Below are positions 8,305-16,344 of a DNA stretch of 52,740 nt, one piece after another. Source of the stretch: Limisphaerales bacterium (GTDB lineage Bacteria; Verrucomicrobiota; Verrucomicrobiia; Limisphaerales; SXTU01); contig WRPG01000035.1 in assembly GCA_009773355.1 (NCBI GenBank), positions 1 through 52,740 of the forward strand, given 5' to 3'. Numbering within the stretch: position 1 is the first letter of the stretch; each line of letters opens with the position of its first letter. Under the pieces are notes generated by a model. That model saw nothing but the letters and a program-made list of their open reading frames with translations. It was not told where the DNA came from and made no database searches. A program made the translations under genes and the position numbers.

Positions 8305-8694
8305 ATGAAGAGCCACAAAATCTCCCACCGCGCCCCGAAGCCCGCGCGTTCGCTCGCGAAGAAATCCGCCGCCGCGCTCGGCCAGGTGGTGCGCGTGTTG
8401 AAGAATCCCTTCAACGGAGTGAAACCCGTCATCGGCCCGGCTCCCGTCGCGCTCAAGCTCCGCGCGCCGGCCGCGAAGGAAGTCTTCGTCGCTGGCTCGT
8501 TCAACGGCTGGCAGGTCGGCGCGACGCCGCTGCGCCCGGCCCAGGGCGGCGAGTGGCAGGGCGAGTTGAAACTCACGCCCGGCCGTTACGAATACCTCTT
8601 CGTCGTGGACGGCTCCTGGCTGCCCGACCCCGCCGCCCGCGAAGCCGCGCCGAACCCATTCGGCGGCTGGAACTCCGTCCTGTCGGTGAACTGA
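8305..8694 (+). CDS. Small CBM48 glycogen-binding-domain protein
   Basis: 129-residue protein with a basic, Ala/Lys-rich N-terminal third (residues 1-45) and one E-set/CBM48 (AMPK1 glycogen-binding) domain at about 48-127. The diagnostic AKEVFVAGSFNGWQ, the GEWQGELKLTPGRYEYLFVVDG strand pair and WLPDP are all present. No signal peptide, so it is cytoplasmic, and no catalytic domain. In other proteins this domain binds alpha-glucan or a partner enzyme. Its position between permease and ATPase genes of a nitrate transporter, 2 bp after nrtB, is unusual; a link between carbon reserve status and nitrate uptake is speculation. Confidence 0.78.
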   Translation: MKSHKISHRAPKPARSLAKKSAAALGQVVRVLKNPFNGVKPVIGPAPVALKLRAPAAKEVFVAGSFNGWQVGATPLRPAQGGEWQGELKLTPGRYEYLFVVDGSWLPDPAAREAAPNPFGGWNSVLSVN

Positions 8695-8715
8695 AAGTGA
8701 AATGAAAGCAGAACC

Positions 8716-8834
8716 GCTTCACGCAAAGGCACAGAGTGAGCATAGGAGGAACGGGATTTCTTCCCGCATATCGGACACCCATCCCCCCGTCCGTTTCCCA
8801 CATCACCGCGCGCTTGGCGGCCTTTGCGTGAAGC
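8716..8834. repeat. 15-bp perfect inverted repeat between cbm48 and nrtC
   Basis: GCTTCACGCAAAGGC at 8716-8730 is repeated exactly in reverse complement at 8820-8834. The 89-bp interior has no gene. The left arm begins 22 bp after a stop codon; the right arm ends 12 bp before the ATPase start, so this lies inside an operon and is unlikely to be a simple terminator. Confidence 0.8.
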
Positions 8835-8846
8835 CCCTTTCCTGAC

Positions 8847-9758
8847 ATGCCCTATCTCGAACTCAAATCAGTTTCCAAAGGCTACGGCGTAAACGGTTCG
8901 CGCTCGGAAGTGCTCCGGGACATCAACTTCACCGTGGAGAAGGGCGAGTTCGTCGCCATCGTCGGCTACTCCGGCGCGGGCAAGACCACGCTCATCTCGC
9001 TCATCGCCGGCCTGCTCCGTCCCGACACCGGCACCGCCACGCTCAACGACCTGGAAATCACCGCGCCCGGTCCTGACCGTGGCATCGTCTTCCAAAACTA
9101 CTCGCTGCTCCCGTGGCTGACGGTGTTCGAGAACATCCTGCTCGCCGTGGACCAGGTCTTCCCGAACTACTCGCCGGAGAAGAAACGTCAGCACGCCGAG
9201 CAGTTCATCGCCATGGTGAACCTCACGCCCGCGCGCGAGAAGCGGCCCAGCGAACTTTCCGGCGGCATGAAGCAGCGCGTGAGCGTGGCCCGCGCGCTGG
9301 CGATGGACCCGCAGATTCTCCTGCTGGACGAGCCGCTCTCCGCGCTCGACGCCCTGACGCGCGCGACCTTGCAGGACGAGATTTCCCGCATCTGGAGCGA
9401 GAGCCGCAAGACCGTCGTGCTCATCACCAACGACGTGGACGAGGGCATCTACCTCGCCGACCGCATCATCCCGTTGAGCGCGGGTCCAGGCGCGACGCTC
9501 GGCCCGTCCTTCACCGTGGACATCCCGCGCCCGCGCGACCGCAAGGAGCTGAACCACGAGCCGCGCTTCAAGCGGCTCCGCCGCGAGGTGATGGAATGGC
9601 TCATCGCCTCGAACAAGAAAAAGGCCGTCACGCTCACCAAGAACCTCGTGCTGCCCGACATCATGCCCGAGGACTTGAGCGTGCCGCGACAGCTCGGCGG
9701 CCGCACCAAGCCCATCCGCCGGAGCGAAATCAAGGCCGAGGTCGTGGAAATGAACTGA
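8847..9758 (+). CDS. nrtC: Nitrate ABC transporter ATPase, NrtC-like without regulatory domain
   Basis: 303-residue ABC ATPase. Walker A GYSGAGKTT (about residue 39), signature LSGGMKQRVSVARAL, Walker B ILLLDEPLSALD. The H-loop reads LITNDVDEG, with Asn where the catalytic-site His normally sits; this and the following IIPLSAGPGATLGPSF are, as I recall them, traits of the NrtC subunit, which pairs with a canonical NrtD. Classical cyanobacterial NrtC is about 650 residues because of a C-terminal NrtA-like regulatory domain; that domain is absent here, so nitrate feedback through it would be missing. The canonical partner is the ATPase at 9980. Confidence 0.85.
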   Translation: MPYLELKSVSKGYGVNGSRSEVLRDINFTVEKGEFVAIVGYSGAGKTTLISLIAGLLRPDTGTATLNDLEITAPGPDRGIVFQNYSLLPWLTVFENILLAVDQVFPNYSPEKKRQHAEQFIAMVNLTPAREKRPSELSGGMKQRVSVARALAMDPQILLLDEPLSALDALTRATLQDEISRIWSESRKTVVLITNDVDEGIYLADRIIPLSAGPGATLGPSFTVDIPRPRDRKELNHEPRFKRLRREVMEWLIASNKKKAVTLTKNLVLPDIMPEDLSVPRQLGGRTKPIRRSEIKAEVVEMN

Positions 9759-9769
9759 GCACTGATGAA

Positions 9770-9937
9770 AGCTCCAAGCTCCAATTCCCAAATCCCAAAG
9801 AAGCTCCAAGCTCCAAGCTCCAAGGCCGGAGCCGTCTGGTGTGCCCGTTCGACGGTTGAGGATCGGGGCACCGTCACCCGGTTGGAGCTTGGGGTTTGGA
9901 GCTTCTTTGGAGCTTGGAGCTTGGGATTTGGAACTTC
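9770..9937. repeat. Word-repeat hairpin (GCTCCAA / TTGGAGC)
   Basis: The left arm (about 9770-9823) is built of repeated AGCTCCA words with AATTCCCAAATCCC; the right arm (about 9881-9937) is its imperfect reverse complement. The centre holds a second short inverted pair (GTGCCC / GGGCAC). The element begins 12 bp after the nrtC-like stop and ends about 43 bp before the next ATPase start, inside the operon. Its composition is clearly less GC-rich than the flanking genes. Confidence 0.85.
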
Positions 9938-9979
9938 TTCCTTTCCGGCTGCCCGCTTTCCCGTCCGCCAACCCCACTC

Positions 9980-10885
9980 ATGAGCGCCCACGTAGAACTT
10001 TCCAAGCTGACCAAGATTTACCCGACCCCCAAGGGGCCGGCCATCATCGTCAAGGACTTCGACCTGCGCATCAAGCAGGGCGAGTTCGTCTGCCTCATCG
10101 GCCACTCCGGCTGCGGCAAATCCACCGTCCTCTCGATGCTCGCCGGCCTGAATGAAATTACCGGCGGGGCCATCATCCTCGCGGGCAAGGAACTCGCCGG
10201 CGCGGGGCCGGACCGCGGCATCGTCTTCCAATCGCCGTGCCTGCTGCCGTGGATGACCGCGATGGAGAATGTTCTCCTCGGGGTTGACCAGGTCTTCTAC
10301 ACCGCCAGCAAGGAGGAGCGGCACCAGATTGCCGAGTATTACCTCACGCTCGTCGGCCTCGGCGAGTCGCTGCACAAGAAGCCCGCTGAACTTTCGCAGG
10401 GCATGAGACAGCGCGTCGGCATCGCCCGTGCCTTCGCGCTCTCGCCCAAGATGCTGCTGCTCGACGAGCCGTTCGGCATGTTGGATTCGCTCACGCGCTG
10501 GGAACTCCAGCAGGTGCTCATCGAGCTGTGGCGCAAGGACCAGAAGACCGCGCTCATGGTCACGCACGACGTGGACGAGGCGCTCTTCCTCTCCGACCGC
10601 ATCGTCTGTATGACCGACGGCCCCGAGGCCGAGGTCGGCGACATCATCGAGGTGAACTTCCCGCGCCCGCGCGTCCGCCAGGTCGTGATGGAGCATCCCG
10701 ACTACTACAAGCTCCGCGAGCGGCTCATCGAGTTCCTCGAAGTCCACGCGCACAAGAACAAGCACAAACACGCCGCGCCGCCGGCTCCGACCGCGCCGCC
10801 CGCCGAGGCGCTGGTGGACACGCAGTCCGCGCCCGCCAGCGCGCCGGAACCGAAGCACACGTCGCTGATGGTGGCGGTGGAGTGA
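9980..10885 (+). CDS. nrtD: Nitrate ABC transporter ATPase, NrtD-like
   Basis: 301-residue ABC ATPase with all catalytic motifs: Walker [10 protein letters not shown], signature [10 protein letters not shown] (Gln in place of the first Gly), Walker [13 protein letters not shown] and H-loop MVTHDVDEA. The last 50 residues are a His/Lys then Ala/Pro-rich tail (about 255-300) not needed for catalysis. The start is ATG 9980; the longer upstream frame runs into the hairpin repeat. Last gene of the operon that begins at 5598; a terminator-like hairpin follows at 10961. Confidence 0.87.
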   Translation: MSAHVELSKLTKIYPTPKGPAIIVKDFDLRIKQGEFVCLIGHSGCGKSTVLSMLAGLNEITGGAIILAGKELAGAGPDRGIVFQSPCLLPWMTAMENVLLGVDQVFYTASKEERHQIAEYYLTLVGLGESLHKKPAELSQGMRQRVGIARAFALSPKMLLLDEPFGMLDSLTRWELQQVLIELWRKDQKTALMVTHDVDEALFLSDRIVCMTDGPEAEVGDIIEVNFPRPRVRQVVMEHPDYYKLRERLIEFLEVHAHKNKHKHAAPPAPTAPPAEALVDTQSAPASAPEPKHTSLMVAVE

Positions 10886-10960
10886 ACTCAACCCCTTGGC
10901 CAGATTTGGGCACGTTGCCGAAAACCAAGCATGAGAGACAACCGGCCAGTGACCGTCGGG

Positions 10961-10982
10961 ACCGGGCGCGCGGCCCGGTTTT
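10961..10982 (+). terminator. Rho-independent-type terminator after the nitrate ABC operon
   Basis: ACCGGGC / GCCCGGT, a perfect 7-bp GC-rich stem with a 5-base loop, followed by TTTT. It lies 76 bp after the last ATPase stop and before the sigma-54-like site of the next operon, so it separates the two units. The T-run is short. Confidence 0.6.
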
Positions 10983-11019
10983 CAAGGGATTTGAAGGTTT
11001 TTCCGTGCCACTGATTTCG

Positions 11020-11035
11020 TGGCACCCCGCCTGCT
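11020..11035 (+). promoter_or_regulatory. Candidate sigma-54 promoter of the nasT-cyn operon
   Basis: TGGCACCCCGCCTGCT: perfect TGGCAC -24 block, and TGCT at -12, with the correct 10-base GG-to-GC spacing. The -24 half is also one arm of a GTGCCAC / GTGGCAC inverted repeat (11005-11025). The start would fall near 11047, leaving a leader of about 250 bases before the ANTAR-protein gene. Confidence 0.6.
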
Positions 11036-11298
11036 GAACCGCGCAGGTGAAGTCTCCAGACTTCGACGCGAAGCCAACGTCGCCTTCGCCGAATCGGACA
11101 ACGAGGTCCAAACGCGCCGGTCGCCTGTGGCGGCCGGGGTGGCAGTCCCAAGTTGCCGGATTGGTGTTGGGTGATGGTCGCGTGCGGCTCTGAACAGAGC
11201 GCGCTTTCCTCCGTCCCCCCGGACTTCTCCGCATGTGGATTGCACAGTGCCGTCGTGGCTAGGCCAGGCGGCGAATGTGACCGAACGATTCCGGCCTT
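11036..11298 (+). other. Long untranslated leader of the nasT-like gene
   Basis: No coding frame was recognised in these 263 bases. Visible structure: a short hairpin GAAGTC-TCCA-GACTTC at 11049-11064 and a GCTCT-GAAC-AGAGC hairpin further down. NasT-type proteins act on leader RNAs with two hexanucleotide-loop stems; I could not find such a pair convincingly, so the leader's role is open. Confidence 0.4.
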
Positions 11299-11889
11299 AT
11301 GGCGGAGCGAACCATCAGAATCCTGTTGGTGGACGAGTCCGAGACGCGGCTGCGGCTGCTGCAAGCCGCGCTCGCCGACTGCGGCTTCACGGCGGTCGTC
11401 TGCGTGCGCACCACGGAGGACGTGCTGGAGCGCGTGTATGCGACCAACCCGGACGTCATCCTGATTGATGTTGAATCGCCCACGCGCGACACGCTCGAAC
11501 AACTCACGCTCATCCAGCAGCACCAGCCCCGGCCCGTCGTCCTCTTCACGCAGGACCAGAACGTGCAGTCCATCCACGCCGCCATCCGCTCCGGCGTCTC
11601 GGCCTACGTCACCACCGGCATCAGCGCCGCGCAGGTGCGGCCGGCGATTGACGTGGCGATGGCGACCTTCCAGCGCTTCCAGTCGTTGCGCGGCCAGGTG
11701 GCCGGCACCGGCGCCGAGCTGGACAGTCGCGCGCTCGTCGAGCGCGCGAAGTCCGTCCTGATGCGCGAGCACCAGCTCACCGAAGAGCAGGCGTATCACC
11801 TCCTGCGCCGCACGGCGATGAACCGGAAGCGGAAGCTCGCCGACGTGGCCCGCGATTTCCTTGCCTCCACTGTCTCCCAACCTGTCTGA
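11299..11889 (+). CDS. nasT: NasT-like ANTAR-domain response regulator (antiterminator)
   Basis: 196 residues: a receiver-like domain (about 6-125: IRILLVDES, NPDVILIDVESP, VVLFTQD) followed by an ANTAR RNA-binding domain (about 140-192: LVERAKSVLMREHQLTEEQAYHLL then RRTAMNRKRKLADVARD). In NasT relatives ANTAR binds a leader RNA and prevents termination of nitrate/nitrite genes; a nitrate-binding NrtA-like partner, NasS, holds it inactive. Here an NrtA-family gene follows 17 bp downstream, which fits either NasS-NasT pairing or a simple transporter operon. It starts with ATG; the SD sequence is weak. Confidence 0.85.
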   Translation: MAERTIRILLVDESETRLRLLQAALADCGFTAVVCVRTTEDVLERVYATNPDVILIDVESPTRDTLEQLTLIQQHQPRPVVLFTQDQNVQSIHAAIRSGVSAYVTTGISAAQVRPAIDVAMATFQRFQSLRGQVAGTGAELDSRALVERAKSVLMREHQLTEEQAYHLLRRTAMNRKRKLADVARDFLASTVSQPV

Positions 11890-11906
11890 AAACCACCGCA
11901 CCCACC

Positions 11907-13397
11907 ATGCACCACAACGCCCTGAATGACCCGTTCGACGCCGCGCAGCCCCTCGTGGACGCGCCGCATTCCCACTCCCACCAACCCGCGACCGCCGGCC
12001 CGCTGGCTGAAGTCCAGCGCGACTTCGAGGCGCGGCAGGCGCCCGCTTTCCGAGGGATGGAGCATTTCCACGAAGCCGGTCACGCCTGCACGGGGCGCGA
12101 CTGCAACCACGCCTCACACCAAGCCGACCGCCCGGCGGCCTCCGCAAACAACCTCCTTTCGCGCGTCGTCGAGAATGCCGTCATGCGCGCCATCTTCCCG
12201 GATGACATGGAACGGCGTGCCTTCCTCGGCGTCGTGGGCCGGGGCACGGCGGCGGCGGTCATCGGCTCGATGTTTGATTTTGGCACGGCGCAGTCCATGG
12301 CCGCCGAGCCGGTGAAGAACATCGAGAAGAAGGACTTGAGCGTCGGCTTCATCCCCATCACCTGCGCCACGCCGATCATCATGGCGGAGCCGATGGGTTT
12401 CTACGCGAAGCACGGCCTCAACGTGAAGGTCCGCAAGGCCGCCGGCTGGGCGGTCGTCCGCGACTGGGCCGTGAACAAGGAGGTGGACGCCGCGCACATG
12501 CTCAGTCCCATGCCGCTGGCGCTCACGCTCGGGGCCGGCTCGCCCGCCGTGCCGTTCTTCATGCCCGCCGTCGAGAACATCAACGGCCAGGCCATCACGC
12601 TCGCGCTGAAGCACAAGAACGTGAAGGGGCCGAAGGACATGAAGGGCTTCCGCTTCTGCGTGCCGTTCACCTACTCGATGCACAATTATCTCCTCCGCTA
12701 CTACCTCGCGGAAGGCGGCCTGCATCCCGACAAGGACGTGCAAATCCGCATCGTCCCGCCGCCCGAGATGGTCGCCAACCTCAAGGCCGACAACGTGGAC
12801 GGTTACCTCGCACCCGACCCGTTCAACCAGCGTGCGGTGTATGAGAACGTCGGCTTCCTGTTCAAGCTCACCAAGGAGCTGTGGGAGGGCCACCCCTGCT
12901 GCGCGTTCGCCATCTCGAAGGAGTTCACGGAGAAGAATCCGAACACCTTCAAGGCGCTGTTCCGTTCCATCGTGGACGCAACGCACTTCGCCGCCGACCC
13001 GAAGAACCGGAAGGACATCGCCAAGGCCATTTCCCCGACCAACTACCTGAATCAGCCGCAGATCGTGCTCGAACAGGTGCTCACCGGCCGTTACGCGGAC
13101 GGCCTCGGCGGCATCCAGAACGTGCCCGACCGCATCGGCTTCGACCCGTTCCCATGGCACTCGATGGCGATGTGGATTCTCAGCCAGATGAAACGCTGGA
13201 AGCACGTCGAGGGCGAACTGGACTACGCAAAGATTGCGCAGCAGGTCTATCTCGCCGCGGAGTGCGACAAGGTGATGGCCGAGCTGGGCTACAAGGCGCG
13301 CGGCGCGACCAGCAAGAAGCACATCATCATGGGCCGCGAGTTCGACCCGGCGAAGGTGGCCGAATACGCGAAGAGCTTCCCGATCAGCAACCTGTAA
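11907..13397 (+). CDS. cynA: NrtA/CynA-family substrate-binding protein with long His-rich N-terminus
   Basis: 496-residue NrtA-family protein. The binding domain (about 141-490) begins KKDLSVGFIPITCATPIIMAEP and keeps FTYSMHNYLLRYYLAEGGLHPD and VDGYLAPDPFNQ. A Tat-like motif ERRAFLGVVGRG is at 102-113, so about 100 residues precede it, far longer than a normal signal n-region; this part has ten His and two Cys (HSHSH, HFHEAGHACTGRDCNHASH), suggesting metal binding. Permease, ATPase and cyanase genes follow, as in cynABDS, so cyanate is the favoured ligand; nitrate is possible. Adjacency to NasT also allows a NasS-like sensor role. Starts at ATG 12056 or 12182 would shorten the N-terminus, but the whole stretch has coding-like composition. 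Confidence 0.78.
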   Translation: MHHNALNDPFDAAQPLVDAPHSHSHQPATAGPLAEVQRDFEARQAPAFRGMEHFHEAGHACTGRDCNHASHQADRPAASANNLLSRVVENAVMRAIFPDDMERRAFLGVVGRGTAAAVIGSMFDFGTAQSMAAEPVKNIEKKDLSVGFIPITCATPIIMAEPMGFYAKHGLNVKVRKAAGWAVVRDWAVNKEVDAAHMLSPMPLALTLGAGSPAVPFFMPAVENINGQAITLALKHKNVKGPKDMKGFRFCVPFTYSMHNYLLRYYLAEGGLHPDKDVQIRIVPPPEMVANLKADNVDGYLAPDPFNQRAVYENVGFLFKLTKELWEGHPCCAFAISKEFTEKNPNTFKALFRSIVDATHFAADPKNRKDIAKAISPTNYLNQPQIVLEQVLTGRYADGLGGIQNVPDRIGFDPFPWHSMAMWILSQMKRWKHVEGELDYAKIAQQVYLAAECDKVMAELGYKARGATSKKHIIMGREFDPAKVAEYAKSFPISNL

Positions 13398-13409
13398 TCC
13401 GCCGCGCGC

Positions 13410-14306
13410 ATGGCTCTCCGTCCCTCGTGGAAGGACCGCTTCGGTCCCTACCTCCTGTCGCTGTTCATCCTCGGGCTGTTCCTGCTCGTGTGGGAAGGAG
13501 CCACGCGGCCGCCACGCTTCGACGCCAAGGGCAAGACCGAGGACCAGCTCACGACGATGGAGTTCAACGGCGACATCGTGAAGGACGCCGCCGGCCATTA
13601 TCTCTGGAACCCCGACAAGGTGAAGGGCATCCCCGGCCCGATGAAGGTGTTCGAGAAGGCGCGCACCGAACTGGGCGAGGCCTTCGTGAAGAAGGGCACC
13701 AACGACCACGGCATCGGCTTGCTCGTTGGCTACACCATCAAGCGGTTCATGGCCGGCTTCCTCGCGGGGTCGGTCGTGGCGATTCTACTCGGCGTCCTCA
13801 TCGGCCTCTCGAAGCCGCTGTTCCTCGCACTGAACCCGTTCATCCAGGTGCTCAAGCCCATCTCGCCGCTCGCGTGGATGCCGCTGCTGCTCTACTCGGT
13901 GAAAGACCCGTTCTGGACGGCCATCCTCGTCGTGTTCATGGCGTCGCTCTGGCCCACGGTGGCGAACACTGCGTTCGGCGTGAACTCGATTCGCAAGGAC
14001 TACCTGCACGTCGCCGCGCTGCTGGAGATGAGCTACCTGCGCCGGCTGTTCACGGTCGTCCTGCCCGCCGCCGCGCCGGCCATCATCGCCGGTTTGCGCA
14101 TTTCGTTCGGCAGCGCGCTGGTGGCGGTGGTGCCGGCGGAGATGCTGCTGGGCGAACTCGGCGCGGGCTACCTCACCTGGATCGAGTGGAACAACCTCGA
14201 CATCAGCGGCGTCATCTTCGCGATCCTTGTCGTCGGCTTCGTCGGCTACGCGCTGGACTTCGCTTTCGGCAAGCTCGCCGCGCTCTTCACCTACACGGAA
14301 GTCTGA
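13410..14306 (+). CDS. cynB: Cyanate/nitrate-type ABC transporter permease
   Basis: 298-residue NrtB/CynB-type permease, paralogous to the permease at 7517. The first helix (about residues 11-28) is followed by an unusually long extracytoplasmic segment of about 80 residues before the remaining helices; the helix start YTIKRFMAGFLAGSVVAILLGV is typical. The EAA-type loop is HVAALLEMSYLRRLFTVVLP with AAAPAIIAGLRIS. It starts 12 bp after the binding-protein gene. Confidence 0.83.
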   Translation: MALRPSWKDRFGPYLLSLFILGLFLLVWEGATRPPRFDAKGKTEDQLTTMEFNGDIVKDAAGHYLWNPDKVKGIPGPMKVFEKARTELGEAFVKKGTNDHGIGLLVGYTIKRFMAGFLAGSVVAILLGVLIGLSKPLFLALNPFIQVLKPISPLAWMPLLLYSVKDPFWTAILVVFMASLWPTVANTAFGVNSIRKDYLHVAALLEMSYLRRLFTVVLPAAAPAIIAGLRISFGSALVAVVPAEMLLGELGAGYLTWIEWNNLDISGVIFAILVVGFVGYALDFAFGKLAALFTYTEV

Positions 14307-14315
14307 TTTCCGCCC

Positions 14316-15182
14316 ATGTCATTCCTCAAAGTTGACCACGTCTCGAAGCTGTATCCGGTCCTCGACGACAAGGCGAAAAGGGGTGAGAGCTTCGTCGTCT
14401 TCCGCGATGTCACGTTCGAGATCAGGCAGGGTGAGTTCCTCACGATGATCGGCCACTCGGGCTGCGGCAAAAGCACCTTGCTGAACATCATCGCCGGGTT
14501 CGACCAGTCCAGCACCGGCGGCGTCATCCTCGAAGGCCGCGAGATCACCAAGCCCGGTCTCGACCGGATGGTTGTCTTCCAGAGCTTCGCGCTGATGCCG
14601 TGGCTCACCGCGTTCGACAACGTCCGCGTCGCCGTGCGGCAGGCGCATCCCGACTGGCCGCCGGAGCAAATCCGCGACTGGACGCAGAAATACATCGACA
14701 TGATGAACCTCCACGGCGCGGAGCAGAAGCGCCCGGCGTTCCTCTCCGGCGGCATGAGACAGCGCGTCGGCCTCGCGCGCGCGTTCGCCGTCGAGCCGAA
14801 GGTGCTGCTGCTGGACGAACCGTTCGCGCAGATTGACGCGCTCACGCGCGGTGGCATCCAGGAGGAGCTGGTCCGCATGTGGAACGCCACGCGCAACACC
14901 GTCTTCATGGTCACGCACGACGTGGACGAGGCCATCCTGCTCTCCGACCGCATCGCGCTGATGACCAACGGCCCCGAGGCCGAACTGGCCGAGATCATCG
15001 AGGTGACCGTTCCGCGCCCGCGCACCCGCGCGGAGCTGATTGACTCGCCGGACTACGTGCGCATCCGCAACCACATCCTGCACTTCCTCGTGAAGGGCGC
15101 GAAGAAGAGCAAGCACACCGGCAAGGACGCGCCCGCCGCACCCGCCATTGAGTCAAAGCCCGAACTGCAACCCACCACCTGA
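14316..15182 (+). CDS. cynD: Cyanate/nitrate-type ABC transporter ATPase
   Basis: 288-residue ABC ATPase with complete motifs: Walker [10 protein letters not shown], signature LSGGMRQRVGLARAF, Walker B VLLLDEPFAQID, H-loop MVTHDVDEA. It is the only ATPase in this operon, so a homodimer is expected, unlike the NrtC/NrtD pair upstream. The C-terminal 25 residues are Lys/Ala/Pro-rich. Start 9 bp after the permease stop. Confidence 0.85.
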   Translation: MSFLKVDHVSKLYPVLDDKAKRGESFVVFRDVTFEIRQGEFLTMIGHSGCGKSTLLNIIAGFDQSSTGGVILEGREITKPGLDRMVVFQSFALMPWLTAFDNVRVAVRQAHPDWPPEQIRDWTQKYIDMMNLHGAEQKRPAFLSGGMRQRVGLARAFAVEPKVLLLDEPFAQIDALTRGGIQEELVRMWNATRNTVFMVTHDVDEAILLSDRIALMTNGPEAELAEIIEVTVPRPRTRAELIDSPDYVRIRNHILHFLVKGAKKSKHTGKDAPAAPAIESKPELQPTT

Positions 15183-15211
15183 ACCGCAAATCCTCAAACG
15201 CACATCAGCAC

Positions 15212-15655
15212 ATGACCAAAGCACAAATGACCGAAGCCATCCTCGCCGCGAAGCAGGCGAAGAAGACCACCTGGACCGCCATCGCCAAGGCCGCCGGACT
15301 GTCCGAGGTTTACACCACCTCGGCCTGCCTCGGTGAAAACGCGCTGGACACCGCCGCCGCGAAGAAAGTCGCGAAGTTTCTCCGCCTCAAGCCCGCCGTC
15401 GCCGCCGCGCTGACCGAGTTCGCGAACAAAGGCGAGGCCGCGCCGACCGTGCCCAAGGAGCCGCTCCAGTATCGCTTCCAGGAAATCATCTACGTCTATG
15501 GCCGCACGATTAAGGAGGTCATCGAGGAGAAGTTCGGCGCGGGCATCATGAGCGCAATTGACTTCACCATGGACATCGAGAAGGTGCCGGATCCCAAGGG
15601 CGACCGCGTGAAGGTCACGATGAACGGCAAGTTCCTGCCCTATAAAAAGTGGTGA
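15212..15655 (+). CDS. cynS: Cyanate hydratase (cyanase)
   Basis: 147-residue cyanase, which converts cyanate plus bicarbonate to ammonia and CO2 in the cytoplasm. The N-terminal helical domain (residues 1-75) is followed by the catalytic domain: YRFQE gives R88 and E91, and GIMSAIDF gives S114, matching the catalytic Arg, Glu and Ser of the E. coli enzyme (R96, E99, S122). The C-terminal GKFLPYKKW is also as in the family. Full length. It follows the ABC ATPase by 29 bp and fixes the probable substrate of the transporter. Confidence 0.95.
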   Translation: MTKAQMTEAILAAKQAKKTTWTAIAKAAGLSEVYTTSACLGENALDTAAAKKVAKFLRLKPAVAAALTEFANKGEAAPTVPKEPLQYRFQEIIYVYGRTIKEVIEEKFGAGIMSAIDFTMDIEKVPDPKGDRVKVTMNGKFLPYKKW

Positions 15656-15660
15656 GCATC

Positions 15661-16344
15661 ATGTCCACCCGCCCGACCATCCCTGGCTTCCGCCTCGGCA
15701 TCTACGTCTTCAAGGACGCTGAGATCGTGGACTATGCCGCTCCTCACGGGGTCTTCTCTGTCGCGCGCCGCTTCGACCCCGAGCTGGAGGCGTTCCTCAT
15801 CGCAGACAGCGCGCGCCCCGTGCAGACGCAGGCCGGCTTCACCGTGCTGCCGAACTACTGCTTCAACGACCGCCCGGCGATGGACGCCTTCCTCATCCCG
15901 GGCGGTTTCGGCACGCGGCAGGAAATCCGCAACGAACGCCTGCACGAGTTCATCCGCGCGCTGCCGGAGATGACTCTGCTCACCAGCGTCTGCACCGGCT
16001 CGTGGATTTACGGGAAGATGGGTTTGCTCGACGGCCTGCCCGCGACGAACCGCAAGGAGCCCGACCGCGTCGAGGCGTCCGGCGCGGGCATGGTGCCGCT
16101 GGACCGGCTGGCGAAGATCGCGCCCGCCTGCCGCATCAGCCGCGCGCGCGTGGTGGACGCGGGTCGCATCATCACGGCGGGCGGCATCGCGTCCGGCATG
16201 GAGATAGGCTTCCACCTGCTGCGCCGCGCGGGCTACGCGGAGGAATTCATCAGCGAGGTCGCGCGGGTGATGGAATACCACGCCGCCTACGCGGTTTATC
16301 GCGACGACCTCGAACTGGCCGCCTCGCCGACCATCGCCGCGTGA
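15661..16344 (+). CDS. DJ-1/PfpI-family protein, isonitrile hydratase-like
   Basis: 227-residue class I glutamine-amidotransferase-like protein of the DJ-1/PfpI family. The nucleophile elbow LLTSVCTGSWIYGKMGLL carries the expected Cys; an acidic residue near the N-terminus (DAEIVDYAAP) and GGIASGMEIGFHLL are as in AraC-like GATase regulators and isonitrile hydratase. No HTH domain follows, so an enzyme is likelier than a regulator. The ATG at 15661 is preferred over GTG 15649 or 15652, which overlap the cyanase stop. Its place 5 bp after cyanase hints at another C-N compound substrate, which is inference. Confidence 0.75.
   Translation: MSTRPTIPGFRLGIYVFKDAEIVDYAAPHGVFSVARRFDPELEAFLIADSARPVQTQAGFTVLPNYCFNDRPAMDAFLIPGGFGTRQEIRNERLHEFIRALPEMTLLTSVCTGSWIYGKMGLLDGLPATNRKEPDRVEASGAGMVPLDRLAKIAPACRISRARVVDAGRIITAGGIASGMEIGFHLLRRAGYAEEFISEVARVMEYHAAYAVYRDDLELAASPTIAA

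Noticed and set aside
9770-9937. CRISPR-like array because of the repeated short words
   Set aside because: The words are 6-10 bases, irregularly spaced, without unique spacers, and no cas gene is nearby.
11036-11298. ANTAR target RNA (two hexaloop hairpins) in the leader of the nasT-like gene
   Set aside because: Only single short hairpins were seen, and their loops lack the expected A at position 1 and G at position 4. A covariance-model search would be needed to claim it.
12114-13709. Long open frame on the minus strand opposite the CynA-like and permease genes (and similar long antisense frames elsewhere)
   Set aside because: These arise from high GC; the translations are rich in Arg, His, Ala and Val without domains, and the plus-strand genes have clear family matches.
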